Source: Lacrimispora sinapis (GTDB taxonomy: Bacteria > Bacillota > Clostridia > Lachnospirales > Lachnospiraceae). Taken from it: DNA of 64,000 bases. How positions within the stretch are numbered: the first letter of the stretch is position 1; each line of letters opens with the position of its first letter. The notes beneath the pieces are model-generated. The model saw only the letters and a list, made by a program, of their open reading frames with translations. It was not told the origin of the DNA and did no database searches. This document shows, in pieces, positions 16,431-24,853 of this stretch. Both the position numbers and the translations under genes were made by a program. The stretch lies in NCBI RefSeq assembly GCF_043633585.1, contig NZ_CP141832.1:2356001-2420000 (forward strand), in the 5' to 3' direction.

Positions 16431-17125
16431 AATGCTCCCTCCCGATATGCAATCCCAATCTGTTTTTCTTCTACTGTGATCCACTGAATTTTTAACAACG
16501 CATGGAAAACGTCCAGTGTGAGTATGGCTCCCGGAAGAGTTAAGCCAAGGGGGAGGGATATCGTTCCCAAATCAACGGTAAGCCCCACAGAGAGGGCCTT
16601 TGTGACTGCCTCCTTCATCACCCATGTCCTGCAAAACATCTGGTACTGCTCCTGCCTGGAGAGCCTCTGGTAATAGGTAAATTCTTCCGGCGAATAGAGC
16701 ACTTTCAGAGCCTCATACGTTCTTTTTCTGAAGGACTGGGCTGTTTCAATATCTATGCCCACCTCCCTGGTTCTGTCTGCAATCAGAATCAGATATTCTC
16801 CGCTGTGGGAAAGATTGAATTTCATATCCGTGACCGGCTCTAAAATAAAGGGCTTTCCGTATGAATTTCTGCTAAACCGGATCTCATTTGGAGAGCAATC
16901 CAGAACCCCGCTTAATATGAGCCTGGTCAGCGAACGCCGGAGCATCATTCTGTTTTGCGGCCGCGGCATCCGAATAAGGTTTAACCGTTTTTTCTCCTCA
17001 TCCGATAAATAATCCTCATAATGAATTTCACTTACTTTTCTGCATCGGTCCAGGTCTGCCAGATACACATTTTCTTTTAAAAGAGTGACCGCCCCAAGTC
17101 CTATCAGATTCAAAAGTCCGTACAC
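16427..17125 (-). CDS. 4'-Phosphopantetheinyl transferase, Sfp type
   Basis: The protein has 232 residues starting at GTG 17125 (AGAGG upstream). The Sfp motifs are all present: FNLSHSGEYL (residues 103-112), VGIDIE with Mg-binding D125 and E127, and WVMKEAVTKA with E172. It attaches phosphopantetheine to carrier proteins. The two carriers in this cluster (S45 at 26036-26341, S32 at 30982-31200) are the obvious substrates. A dedicated Sfp enzyme is typical of secondary-metabolite clusters, not of housekeeping fatty-acid synthesis. Confidence 0.94.
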   Translation of the reverse strand: MYGLLNLIGLGAVTLLKENVYLADLDRCRKVSEIHYEDYLSDEEKKRLNLIRMPRPQNRMMLRRSLTRLILSGVLDCSPNEIRFSRNSYGKPFILEPVTDMKFNLSHSGEYLILIADRTREVGIDIETAQSFRKRTYEALKVLYSPEEFTYYQRLSRQEQYQMFCRTWVMKEAVTKALSVGLTVDLGTISLPLGLTLPGAILTLDVFHALLKIQWITVEEKQIGIAYREGAL

Positions 17126-17130
17126 AGCAG

Positions 17131-17613
17131 CTAAAACCTCTTAATAAGTGCTAAGATGGCATCTTCTCTCCTGGTATCGGCCATATGAGGATCAAAGTGA
17201 TTCTTTTTTGCGATTTCGACCAGGATCATTCTTATAAAAAAGTTCTGGGAAGAGATATCCAGTTTCCCTCCCAAATAGAGAGTCTCATAATGCTTGTTCT
17301 CCAAATATCTGGATACCCCCTGATTTACAATCCCGGAATAGCTTTCTTTGGAATCCAGTCCGTGAATAAAAAAGGTAACCGGTTTGGTTCTCAGTCTTTC
17401 CTTGTTTTTCTTTACATAACCGGTCACAGAACCAGGAAGTTTCCCTCCGTAAATTCCTGTGCCAATGTAAATATGGGAATAGCCCGATAAATCCAGGTTT
17501 CCTGCCTCTGATATCTTATGGATATCAAGAGGATGGTCTGCGTGAGCCTTTATCCGCAGAACGGTTTCCTCTGTCGTATGATTTTTTGATGCATACAGAA
17601 TCAGATTTTTCAT
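17131..17613 (-). CDS. Flavodoxin-domain protein
   Basis: The protein has 160 residues. The N-terminal FMN phosphate loop ILYASKNHTTEET (T/S-rich), then YIGTGIYGGKLPGSV and a C-terminal Trp/His-poor helix, match the flavodoxin_5/HemG-like group. It could carry electrons to the cobalamin-type radical SAM enzyme or receive them from the ferredoxin-linked oxidoreductases IorAB and AOR (inference). Stand-alone flavodoxins are unusual inside acyl-chain clusters. ATG 17613 has TAGGAGG. Confidence 0.85.
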   Translation of the reverse strand: MKNLILYASKNHTTEETVLRIKAHADHPLDIHKISEAGNLDLSGYSHIYIGTGIYGGKLPGSVTGYVKKNKERLRTKPVTFFIHGLDSKESYSGIVNQGVSRYLENKHYETLYLGGKLDISSQNFFIRMILVEIAKKNHFDPHMADTRREDAILALIKRF

Positions 17614-17621
17614 GCTGCCTC

Positions 17622-18629
17622 CTACTTTTCGTTCCAGAAACCCTTGAAGTAACGCTCATCCATTCCGGCTCTTAATTTTTTCCAGTAGTCCACGTGATCC
17701 ACATACCAATCCACTGTTTGAGAAAGTCCGGAGGAGATATCATACTGGGGCTGCCAGCCAAGGGCCTGGAGTTTTTCAGTGTTTAAGCTGTAACGAAGGT
17801 CATGCCCCGGTCTGTCGCTGACATAACGGATAAAGGATTCATTTTTCCCCATCAGAGAAAGAATCCGCTTTGTCAAATCCAAATTTGTGACCTCCTGCCC
17901 ACCGCCTATGTTATAGACCTCTCCATTTACTCCATCTTTTATGACCCGATAGATCCCGCTGCAGTGATCTTTCACATAAAGCCAGTCCCTGATCTGGCTG
18001 CCGTCGCCAAACACGGGAACCGGAATCCCTTCATAAAGATTGGTGATAAATAAAGGGATGACTTTTTCAGGATATGCGAACGGTCCGTAGGTATTGGAGG
18101 CTCTTGTGATACAGACAGGAAGGCCATAGGTGGCAAAATAGCTGTAAGCCAGACGATCTCCCCCTGTCTTGGACGCAGAATAAGGGTTTCTTGGCTTTAA
18201 TTCCGAGGTCTCATAAAAACTGCCTTCCCGAATCTGTCCATACACCTCATCGGTGGAAATCTGAATGAATTTCTCCAGAGTCTCCCGGTTCTTTAATGCC
18301 TGCTCCAGAAGTACATACACGCCGATCACATCGGTCATTAAAAAATCCTGGGTGTTCCCAATGGAACGGTCCACCGCAACCTCTGCCGCAAAATTGACCA
18401 CTACATGGACCCCCTCCATCAGTGTTTCCACCAGACCAGAGTCACAGATATCTCCTTTTACAAATTCAAAATCTTCCCGGTCTATTACCTCTGCCAGATT
18501 CTCCATATTACCAGAATAGGTAAGCTTATCCAGTACGGTCACATGGATATCGGTTTCCTTTTCGTATAAATATTTCACGAAGTTTGAACCGATAAACCCT
18601 GCACCGCCAGTAATTAAATAGTTTTTCAT
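17622..18629 (-). CDS. rmlB: dTDP-glucose 4,6-dehydratase
   Basis: The protein has 335 residues from ATG 18629 (AAGGAG 7 nt upstream; a GTG two codons earlier is poorly spaced). Motifs: GGAGFIGSNFVKYLY (NAD binding), ISTDEVYGQI, YSASKTGGDRL with catalytic Tyr-Lys, RASNTYGPF, and GDGSQIRDWLYV. It makes dTDP-4-keto-6-deoxy-D-glucose from the RmlA product. The genes for the other rhamnose steps are not in the window. The KAS II gene stops 2 bp upstream. Confidence 0.95.
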   Translation of the reverse strand: MKNYLITGGAGFIGSNFVKYLYEKETDIHVTVLDKLTYSGNMENLAEVIDREDFEFVKGDICDSGLVETLMEGVHVVVNFAAEVAVDRSIGNTQDFLMTDVIGVYVLLEQALKNRETLEKFIQISTDEVYGQIREGSFYETSELKPRNPYSASKTGGDRLAYSYFATYGLPVCITRASNTYGPFAYPEKVIPLFITNLYEGIPVPVFGDGSQIRDWLYVKDHCSGIYRVIKDGVNGEVYNIGGGQEVTNLDLTKRILSLMGKNESFIRYVSDRPGHDLRYSLNTEKLQALGWQPQYDISSGLSQTVDWYVDHVDYWKKLRAGMDERYFKGFWNEK

Positions 18630-18631
18630 CT

Positions 18632-19858
18632 TCACTCTCCTTGGTATTTTTTATATAATATGCTGGCATTATGCCCGCCAAAGCCAAAGGAATTAGAAAT
18701 TGCCATCGTTACCTCTTTTCGGACGGAAACATTAGGTACATAATTTAAATCCAGTTCCAAGTCCGGCTCCCTGTAATTGATGGTAGGGGGAATGATCCCC
18801 CGTTCCATCGTCAAAACCGTAACGATCCCCTCAATGACTCCCGAAGCGCCTACCGTATGACCGATCATAGATTTGGTAGAGGATACAAAAAGGTTCCTTG
18901 CGTGGGAGCCAAAACAGGATTTAATGGCCATGGTCTCATATTTGTCATTGAGATAGGTGGAGGTGCCGTGGGCATTGATATAATCAATATCCTCCGGTTT
19001 TACGCCGGCTTGCTCCAGGGCAAGCTTCATGGTCTTTGCCATCATGATGCCATCTCCCTCCGGGGCCGTAATATCTCCGGCATCGCTTGTGATGGCACAG
19101 CCCCCAACTTCTGCATAGATTCGTGCATTGCGTTTCCTTGCATGTTCTTCTGACTCTAAAATCATAATTCCGGCCCCTTCTCCCATAACGAATCCATCCC
19201 GGTTTTTGGAGAACGGACAGCAAGCGGCTTCCGGCATGTCGTTCTTTACGGACAATGTCATGATCTGGTTAAATCCTTTGATATACTCTTTTTGGATGTG
19301 AGAATCGGCACCTCCCGTAATGACAACATCAGCAAAACCAGAACGGATCAATTGCTGCCCCAAAGCAATGGCATAAGCAGATGATGCACAAGCGGTCGAT
19401 ACATTAAAGTTGGGGCCTTTAAGCCCGTAGCGGATAGATATCCAGGCACTGGGCGCATTGGGCATGGATTTGACAATGCAATTGCTTTCAGACCGCTCTT
19501 TCTCCACGTCGCTGTAGGCAGTGGTTACAATCCCCAAAATCACGGCAACCCGGCTTTTATCACAAGCCTCAAAATCAATGCCGCTGTCTTTGACCGCCTC
19601 ATCTGCCGCCACCAATGCCATTTGGGTCAAACGGGTCATCTTGCTCCGCTCTCTCTTTTTTATCAGCTCTTTTGCTTTTTCCAAAAAGCTGTCATCTACC
19701 TGGGCGGCGATCCTTGTCTCTAGTTCGGATGGATCAAACAGGGTGATGGGTTTTACTCCCGATATCCCCTCCGTCATTTTTTGAAAGCTTTCCTCCATGG
19801 TGTTGCCCAATGCATTTAACATCCCCATGCCTGTAATTACGGTCTTGTTTTCTTTCAT
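18632..19858 (-). CDS. Beta-ketoacyl-ACP synthase II-like chain-extending enzyme
   Basis: The protein has 408 residues, the length of FabF. The full Cys-His-His triad is present: C157 in STACASSAYA, H297 in NAHGTSTYLND, H334 in SMIGHTVGASG. It condenses a carrier-bound malonyl unit with a growing acyl chain. Unlike housekeeping FabF it sits among PPTase, deoxysugar and beta-oxidation-type genes, so it is assigned to the cluster's own chain extension. No partner chain-length factor was found, so it is probably a homodimer. ATG 19858 has AAGGGGGAG. Confidence 0.94.
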   Translation of the reverse strand: MKENKTVITGMGMLNALGNTMEESFQKMTEGISGVKPITLFDPSELETRIAAQVDDSFLEKAKELIKKRERSKMTRLTQMALVAADEAVKDSGIDFEACDKSRVAVILGIVTTAYSDVEKERSESNCIVKSMPNAPSAWISIRYGLKGPNFNVSTACASSAYAIALGQQLIRSGFADVVITGGADSHIQKEYIKGFNQIMTLSVKNDMPEAACCPFSKNRDGFVMGEGAGIMILESEEHARKRNARIYAEVGGCAITSDAGDITAPEGDGIMMAKTMKLALEQAGVKPEDIDYINAHGTSTYLNDKYETMAIKSCFGSHARNLFVSSTKSMIGHTVGASGVIEGIVTVLTMERGIIPPTINYREPDLELDLNYVPNVSVRKEVTMAISNSFGFGGHNASILYKKYQGE

Positions 19859-19870
19859 GGATACTCCCCC

Positions 19871-20977
19871 TTATGTGTAACGATACATACAAAAATCTGC
19901 CGGAAGAAATAACGGGTCCCTGGTCTTTTCATACTCTTCCATCATGGTTTTTAAAATGGCCGCCTTTGGAAGCTCCTCATAAAGAACGTTTAAGGAAGCA
20001 GATAAGCCCAAGACTTCCTCTACGCTTTCCTTAAATTGATTTTTATCCAATAGCGGATCTTCCATATACCGTAAAATCTCATTTAATAAAAAAGCAATCA
20101 ATTTTATCCTGTACGCTTTCTCCCACGCTTCCCGGTTTTCTAAAAAATCCAGCCCCCTTTGAACGGGATCTTCTAAAGACAGAAGTCCTCCGCCCCCTCT
20201 TCCGTCTTTTCCCTGTTTCATTAAATCCGTTATCTGTGCAAGAAGAGGCTGATATAGGGAAACATGACGTTTATCCGGGAGATTGGCAAGGCACTGGGAG
20301 ATGATTAGAAAACCAGTAGAATCCACCATCTCAAAGATTCCAAAGACAAGCACCTTCCCGGTAATCCGGTCAAGGTCTTTTAAGGTCAGTTCTCCATCTA
20401 AAGACAGCTTGTAGGTAAATGCGGCCAGTGAGATCAAAAGTTTCGATAACACCAAACGGCTTTGTCCTCTTAATACCAAAGGTTTCCTGCCGGTCATAGC
20501 GAGGAACGTAACCATTTTTTTGACCGTCTCTTCGCCTGTATCGGGACCTGCATTGACTTCTGCCGTGGAAATCACTTTTGACGGGTAGAAAAAATGGAGC
20601 CCCACGCAACGCTCTTTTGCTTTTACACCATCAAATACATCCGTTACGTCAAGAGAAGAGGAATTGGTTGCAAAGATACAAGTCTCTTTTGCGATCTCTT
20701 CCAGTTTTTTAAAAAGCTCCTGCTTAACCTTTAAATCTTCTGTGACAGTCTCGATGATAACATCACAAACAGCCAAGTCTGAAAGCCTGTCTGTAATCAT
20801 CGGAGTTTCCTTCCCCGTAAACCGGGGGATTCTATTTAATATCTTTTGGGTTTTCTTTGTGATCTTTTGAATCTGTTCCATTTTTCTTGAGACCAGTATG
20901 ACATTGCAGTCACAACCGATCAGAGAATAGAAGAGATCCTGACCCATTCTTCCTGATCCAACGATTCCTATTGTCAT
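19871..20977 (-). CDS. 3-Hydroxyacyl-CoA dehydrogenase-like protein
   Basis: The protein has 368 residues, longer than the 280-310 of clostridial Hbd. GIVGSGRMGQDL is the NAD site. SSLDVTDV and VGLHFFYPSKVISTAEVNAG carry the catalytic Ser, His and Glu regions; the usual HFFNP reads HFFYP, and the usual VNRLL Asn appears as LSKLL. An extra C-terminal helical region (residues 285-368) follows. It probably reduces a 3-keto or oxidises a 3-hydroxy acyl thioester in the cluster, replacing FabG. The altered residues make activity less certain. It lies between the KAS II and radical SAM genes. Confidence 0.85.
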   Translation of the reverse strand: MTIGIVGSGRMGQDLFYSLIGCDCNVILVSRKMEQIQKITKKTQKILNRIPRFTGKETPMITDRLSDLAVCDVIIETVTEDLKVKQELFKKLEEIAKETCIFATNSSSLDVTDVFDGVKAKERCVGLHFFYPSKVISTAEVNAGPDTGEETVKKMVTFLAMTGRKPLVLRGQSRLVLSKLLISLAAFTYKLSLDGELTLKDLDRITGKVLVFGIFEMVDSTGFLIISQCLANLPDKRHVSLYQPLLAQITDLMKQGKDGRGGGGLLSLEDPVQRGLDFLENREAWEKAYRIKLIAFLLNEILRYMEDPLLDKNQFKESVEEVLGLSASLNVLYEELPKAAILKTMMEEYEKTRDPLFLPADFCMYRYT

Positions 20978-20984
20978 TCTTTTC

Positions 20985-22382
20985 CTATTCTACCAGCAGA
21001 TCACTTCCATATTTCAGGCGATATTCATCTCCTGCAACTTTACTGGTTTTATACAGTTTTCCAACCTGTTCATAAAATTTTGCTTCCGGTAACACGGTTT
21101 TCACCACCGCATTGGTCAAGTTATAATAATCCAGGTTATGGTTGATGATGTCTTTTTTCATAGTTTCATAAAGATCTGTTCCCGGAAATGGGGTAAGCAC
21201 CGTAAAACCAGCATGGTAAATGGGATTATCATTCACAAACTGAGCGACCCTGTCAAAATCAGCTTCCACATATTCCGGTCTTACAATGTAATTCCCGTTG
21301 ACTAAAATCCCAAGGCTGTTCAAAAATTTCAAAGCACCGGAAATGTTTTCTATGGTATTTTGTTTGTTATAAGCCTCTAATTCTTCGTTGCTGGTGGCTT
21401 CTAACCCGCAGATCGTGATCCGGAGTCCTGCTTTTACGGCAAGTTCGATAATATCGGGATGCCGGATCACCGTATCCGTCCTCACATCTGCCAGATAATG
21501 ATGGTGATTTAATCCTTCTTCTATTATTCTGGTAAATAATAGCCTGGCTTTTTTTATATCGCCAAAGGTGTTGGCATCGCAGAAACGGATGATGGGATAT
21601 TCATCCATGGTTTTTAATTCCCGGATAATGCATTCCACATCTTTATGAAAATACCGTCCCCCTGTGGTCTGCCAGATGCTGCAAAAGTTACATTTATGAG
21701 TGCAGCCCTGGGAAGTACTGATGTAATGGATCTTTTTCCCCATCTGACGGATGGTATAATTATATTTATCCGTCAGCTTCCGGTTTGGCATAACCGTATC
21801 CAGAATATGCTGCTCCTTAATTTCCTCCGTGCTCAGACTGCAGATAGAAGGAGTATAATAAAGGCTTGTCCCCCGATTAAGCCCCAGTCCCGGAATTTTA
21901 CTGAAATCTGCCAGCCAGCCATCTGCCTGAAACATTTCTATCATCTTTTTAAAGCTGTATTTTCCAATTCCAACGGTAACAAGATCCGCATTGGAACCTG
22001 CAAACGAATCGGGACACAGGGTCGGATGGATGCCGCCCACCATGGTTAAAATGTCCTTTTTGTATTCTTTTGTTATATTTAAGATTTTCAGGACGGAATT
22101 ATACTGGGCTGTGATGCATGTAACTCCCACAAAATCAGGAGAAAACCGCTTTAGCTCTTCCACATACGCCTGGACAAAATCATATCCCGGAATATTATCC
22201 TCTTCTGTCTTTTGATCCAGGATCACCACTTCATCATCAGGTACCATGCTTGCCAGCTCATTAAGAGCAAGAGGCGGCCCCACCATGACTCTTCTCCCAA
22301 AAGATTTTCTTACGGCATCGTCAGCAAAATCGAACATACGGAACACTTTGGGAATGGGAGGATTGACCAATAGTATTTTCAT
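20985..22382 (-). CDS. Cobalamin-binding-type (B12) radical SAM protein
   Basis: The protein has 465 residues. The N-terminal 150 residues are a B12-binding-like Rossmann fold (MKILLVNPPIP, VGVTCITAQY, VGGIHPTL) without the DxHxxG lower-ligand motif, as in most class B enzymes. The radical SAM cluster motif is CTHKCNFC (C227, C231, C234). The C-terminal region resembles the BchE/HpnP group. Such enzymes methylate, cyclise or rearrange unactivated carbons. In this cluster it would tailor the acyl or aryl chain; the reaction cannot be read from sequence. ATG 22382 has TGAGGA. Confidence 0.9.
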   Translation of the reverse strand: MKILLVNPPIPKVFRMFDFADDAVRKSFGRRVMVGPPLALNELASMVPDDEVVILDQKTEEDNIPGYDFVQAYVEELKRFSPDFVGVTCITAQYNSVLKILNITKEYKKDILTMVGGIHPTLCPDSFAGSNADLVTVGIGKYSFKKMIEMFQADGWLADFSKIPGLGLNRGTSLYYTPSICSLSTEEIKEQHILDTVMPNRKLTDKYNYTIRQMGKKIHYISTSQGCTHKCNFCSIWQTTGGRYFHKDVECIIRELKTMDEYPIIRFCDANTFGDIKKARLLFTRIIEEGLNHHHYLADVRTDTVIRHPDIIELAVKAGLRITICGLEATSNEELEAYNKQNTIENISGALKFLNSLGILVNGNYIVRPEYVEADFDRVAQFVNDNPIYHAGFTVLTPFPGTDLYETMKKDIINHNLDYYNLTNAVVKTVLPEAKFYEQVGKLYKTSKVAGDEYRLKYGSDLLVE

Positions 22383-22397
22383 CTTTTGTTCCTCACT

Positions 22398-23510
22398 TTA
22401 TATTTTTCTTAAAGTAAAACCTGCCTGCATGAATTTGCTAACCTCCATGACAAAGCTGAAAATCAAATCCCCGCTCTGATAGGTATGTTCCTTTAACAGA
22501 TTATCAATAGAAATAAGGGCGGCGGGAGGACCTGCGTACCCAACCTCTTCAATGGCACTATAAAACTGGTCTTTCCGTATTCCAAGACCAAGACATTCTT
22601 CAATAATCAACTCTCTGACAAATTTTGAGGGCATATTTACTACAAAATGCTTTAAGTCTTTCAAATTAATGGATTTTTCATTTAACATTCGTACCAGGGC
22701 ATTATAGAAAATGGATTTACCGTTTTCTTCCATGGCGTAATCCCGCATTTCATTCAAGTACATTTGCCGGATATGATGATAGCCGTTCTCATAATCCTCT
22801 CTGGGGTTTGTCCAATGATAGGGATAGCGGTTTCCCATGGCTGACTGCTTTTTGCTTCCCGAAGATTCAAAGTAGGTATCCTCCAGATAAAGCCCTTCCT
22901 TTTCATCTTTTTCTGCAGAAAATACCATGGCACCTGCCCCGTCGCAAAGATACCAGCGAAGGAACACATCTTCTTTGGTTATAAGGGTCTGATTATAAAA
23001 TTCCGGAATAAAGCAGGAGCTTGCTACACTGGAGGAGATAACAAGCGCATTTTTATATTCTCCGGAGGCCAGCATGATATGGGCCAGCTTGATTGCTTTA
23101 TAGACGGAGGTACAGTTGGAATGAATGTGGATTTCCCCGCACAAGTCAATCCCCAGTTCCTCCTGTATTCTGGTGGTGATGGGCGGGATTTGGTGAGAAA
23201 ATGCGCCGCCGTATATCAATAGATCAATGTCCTTTGCCAATACCCCCGCTGCATCCATGGCCTTTTTTGCGGCTTTGACCGACATGGTAAGATTGTCATC
23301 GGTAAAGGTTCTTGTTTGATTGTCAAAGGCATAGTAGCATTGGTTCACTCCAAGCATTTCTTTGATGATTGGCTGGACTCTTTCTGCCCAGTTTTTGATT
23401 TTTTTAGGCGCCTCCTGAAACTCTCCCAGATAATGATTGATTTCATCAAAATCAATGGGATTTCCCGGAAGATATGTACCTACGCCGGATAACTTTACAT
23501 TGATAGTCAT
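22398..23510 (-). CDS. KAS III-like thiolase-fold protein lacking the usual catalytic His and Asn
   Basis: The protein has 370 residues. The nucleophile region is HSNCTSVYKAIKLA with C133. Where FabH has HQAN there is VNMPSKFV, and where it has GNTSAAS there is GYAGPPAALIS. Only the Cys of the Cys-His-Asn triad is therefore visible. KAS III relatives with altered triads include acyl transferases and head-to-head condensing enzymes, so it may transfer an acyl group or act with the canonical KAS III at 31223-32191. The gene starts at ATGA overlapping the upstream crotonase stop, and has AGAGGGGAG upstream. Confidence 0.85.
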   Translation of the reverse strand: MTINVKLSGVGTYLPGNPIDFDEINHYLGEFQEAPKKIKNWAERVQPIIKEMLGVNQCYYAFDNQTRTFTDDNLTMSVKAAKKAMDAAGVLAKDIDLLIYGGAFSHQIPPITTRIQEELGIDLCGEIHIHSNCTSVYKAIKLAHIMLASGEYKNALVISSSVASSCFIPEFYNQTLITKEDVFLRWYLCDGAGAMVFSAEKDEKEGLYLEDTYFESSGSKKQSAMGNRYPYHWTNPREDYENGYHHIRQMYLNEMRDYAMEENGKSIFYNALVRMLNEKSINLKDLKHFVVNMPSKFVRELIIEECLGLGIRKDQFYSAIEEVGYAGPPAALISIDNLLKEHTYQSGDLIFSFVMEVSKFMQAGFTLRKI

Positions 23511-24235
23511 CGGATCGACTCCCCTCTTTCACTAAAATATTTTTCTTTAAACAGATCTAAGAAATGAAACCGGTCGGTAAAATGGTACTCCCGATGATGT
23601 TCATGGATAAAAGCCAGGAGCTTTCTTGCATATTCCAGCGAGCTTTTTCTGGGAACCAAAAGATCAATCACTCCCAGCTGCTCTGCTTCCTGGGAATCAA
23701 TGAGGCTCCCCTTTACAATCATCTCATAGGAATGAAAAAAGCCTGCTTCTTCAGAAAGCCTCAAGGTCCCGTTTACCCCTGGAAGAAGCCCGAAGGTGGA
23801 TTCCGGCAATCCAAGCCTGGCACCTGACTCACAAATCCTTATATGGGAAGCCAGTGCCAGTTCAAATCCTGAGCCGATGCAGAAGCCGCTAATGGCACTA
23901 ACCACCGGAATCTCCATTTGAAAAAGTTTTTTAAAGCTATCTTTACACTCCAGATACCATTCCGGGTAACGGGTCACAACACCATCTTTTACTGAAGTAT
24001 GGGTGCTGATAAAATCCAGGAGTTCTAAAACATCTGCCCCTGAACTAAAATGCCTCCCGCTTCCATATAGAATGATTCCGGAAGCATTTGTTAATAAGGC
24101 ATACTCCTTAATGACCATGGATATCTCTATCAGGAACTGGGGTATCATTTTATTGGCAGGAGGCATGTTCATGCAGATATACCCAATCCCCTCTGATTCT
24201 TCATAGACGATCGTTTCAAATTGATGTTCTTTCAC
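23507..24235 (-). CDS. Enoyl-CoA hydratase/isomerase (crotonase) family protein
   Basis: The protein has 242 residues starting at GTG 24235 (GTGA overlap). The oxyanion region is GSGRHFSSGADVLE, and both crotonase glutamates are present: E125 in GSGFELALAS and E145 in LGLPESTFG. It should hydrate/dehydrate or isomerise an acyl thioester. With the HAD-type dehydrogenase it can replace FabZ in building double bonds. It differs enough from the second intact crotonase (25296-26033) to act at another step. Confidence 0.92.
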   Translation of the reverse strand: MKEHQFETIVYEESEGIGYICMNMPPANKMIPQFLIEISMVIKEYALLTNASGIILYGSGRHFSSGADVLELLDFISTHTSVKDGVVTRYPEWYLECKDSFKKLFQMEIPVVSAISGFCIGSGFELALASHIRICESGARLGLPESTFGLLPGVNGTLRLSEEAGFFHSYEMIVKGSLIDSQEAEQLGVIDLLVPRKSSLEYARKLLAFIHEHHREYHFTDRFHFLDLFKEKYFSERGESIR

Positions 24236-24849
24236 TTCTTCTCTTCCTCAGTTTTTAAAAGAGCCAGTTGACAAAAATAAGCGGTTTCAGGATCCGTCAT
24301 AAGGGGTTGTCCCATCAGACTGCACTCTTTATAACGATTCATACAGCTTTTAATTGCATGAAGCTGCTCCCTGGTCCGTCCCAAAGTCAGGTTTAAAATT
24401 TGTGATTCTAAATCTTCATAGAAGCTGGCGTTCCTTAAAAGGGCATTGGCAAGGCCATGGCTTAAGAGTTCTTTACTGCTCAGCCTCCGTATTTCTTCTC
24501 CCAACGAAGCTTTGGGTGCAAATAACAGATGCAGAAACCGGAGCCCCTTCCTATGGTGCGGATCAAACTGCAAGGCTCCATTTTCAGAAATCAAGCACAG
24601 ATCGAATGCATACATCTTTTCGTAAAGACTCATGGTAAACTCACAGTTAAGGATTAAAACCGCTATGAGATAGGGATCAAAAAGGATTCTTTTTACCTCT
24701 GCGAATTCTGTCTCTGACATGGGGCTGAAACAGTCCTTTTTCAGATCCAGAATAATGATGTTTTTCCCGCCTGGTTCCATGGTTCCATTTACAAACGGGA
24801 CCAGATCTTTAACGGTTCTGATTTCCAAAAGCAACATATGGTCATCCAT
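24232..24849 (-). CDS. Degenerate crotonase-fold protein
   Basis: The start is set at ATG 24849 (205 residues), because GGGGGA precedes it and a longer frame would overlap the thioesterase gene. The C-terminal half keeps the crotonase layout (AFDLCLISENGALQFDP, then LSSKELLSHGLANALL, then a long helix), but neither catalytic Glu nor the oxyanion Gly motif is evident. It is wedged between two intact crotonases with 4-bp spacing and overlap, so it is likely a non-catalytic partner or scaffold, or an enzyme with new chemistry. Confidence is in the fold, not the function. Confidence 0.7.
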   Translation of the reverse strand: MDDHMLLLEIRTVKDLVPFVNGTMEPGGKNIIILDLKKDCFSPMSETEFAEVKRILFDPYLIAVLILNCEFTMSLYEKMYAFDLCLISENGALQFDPHHRKGLRFLHLLFAPKASLGEEIRRLSSKELLSHGLANALLRNASFYEDLESQILNLTLGRTREQLHAIKSCMNRYKECSLMGQPLMTDPETAYFCQLALLKTEEEKK

Positions 24850-24853
24850 CAAA

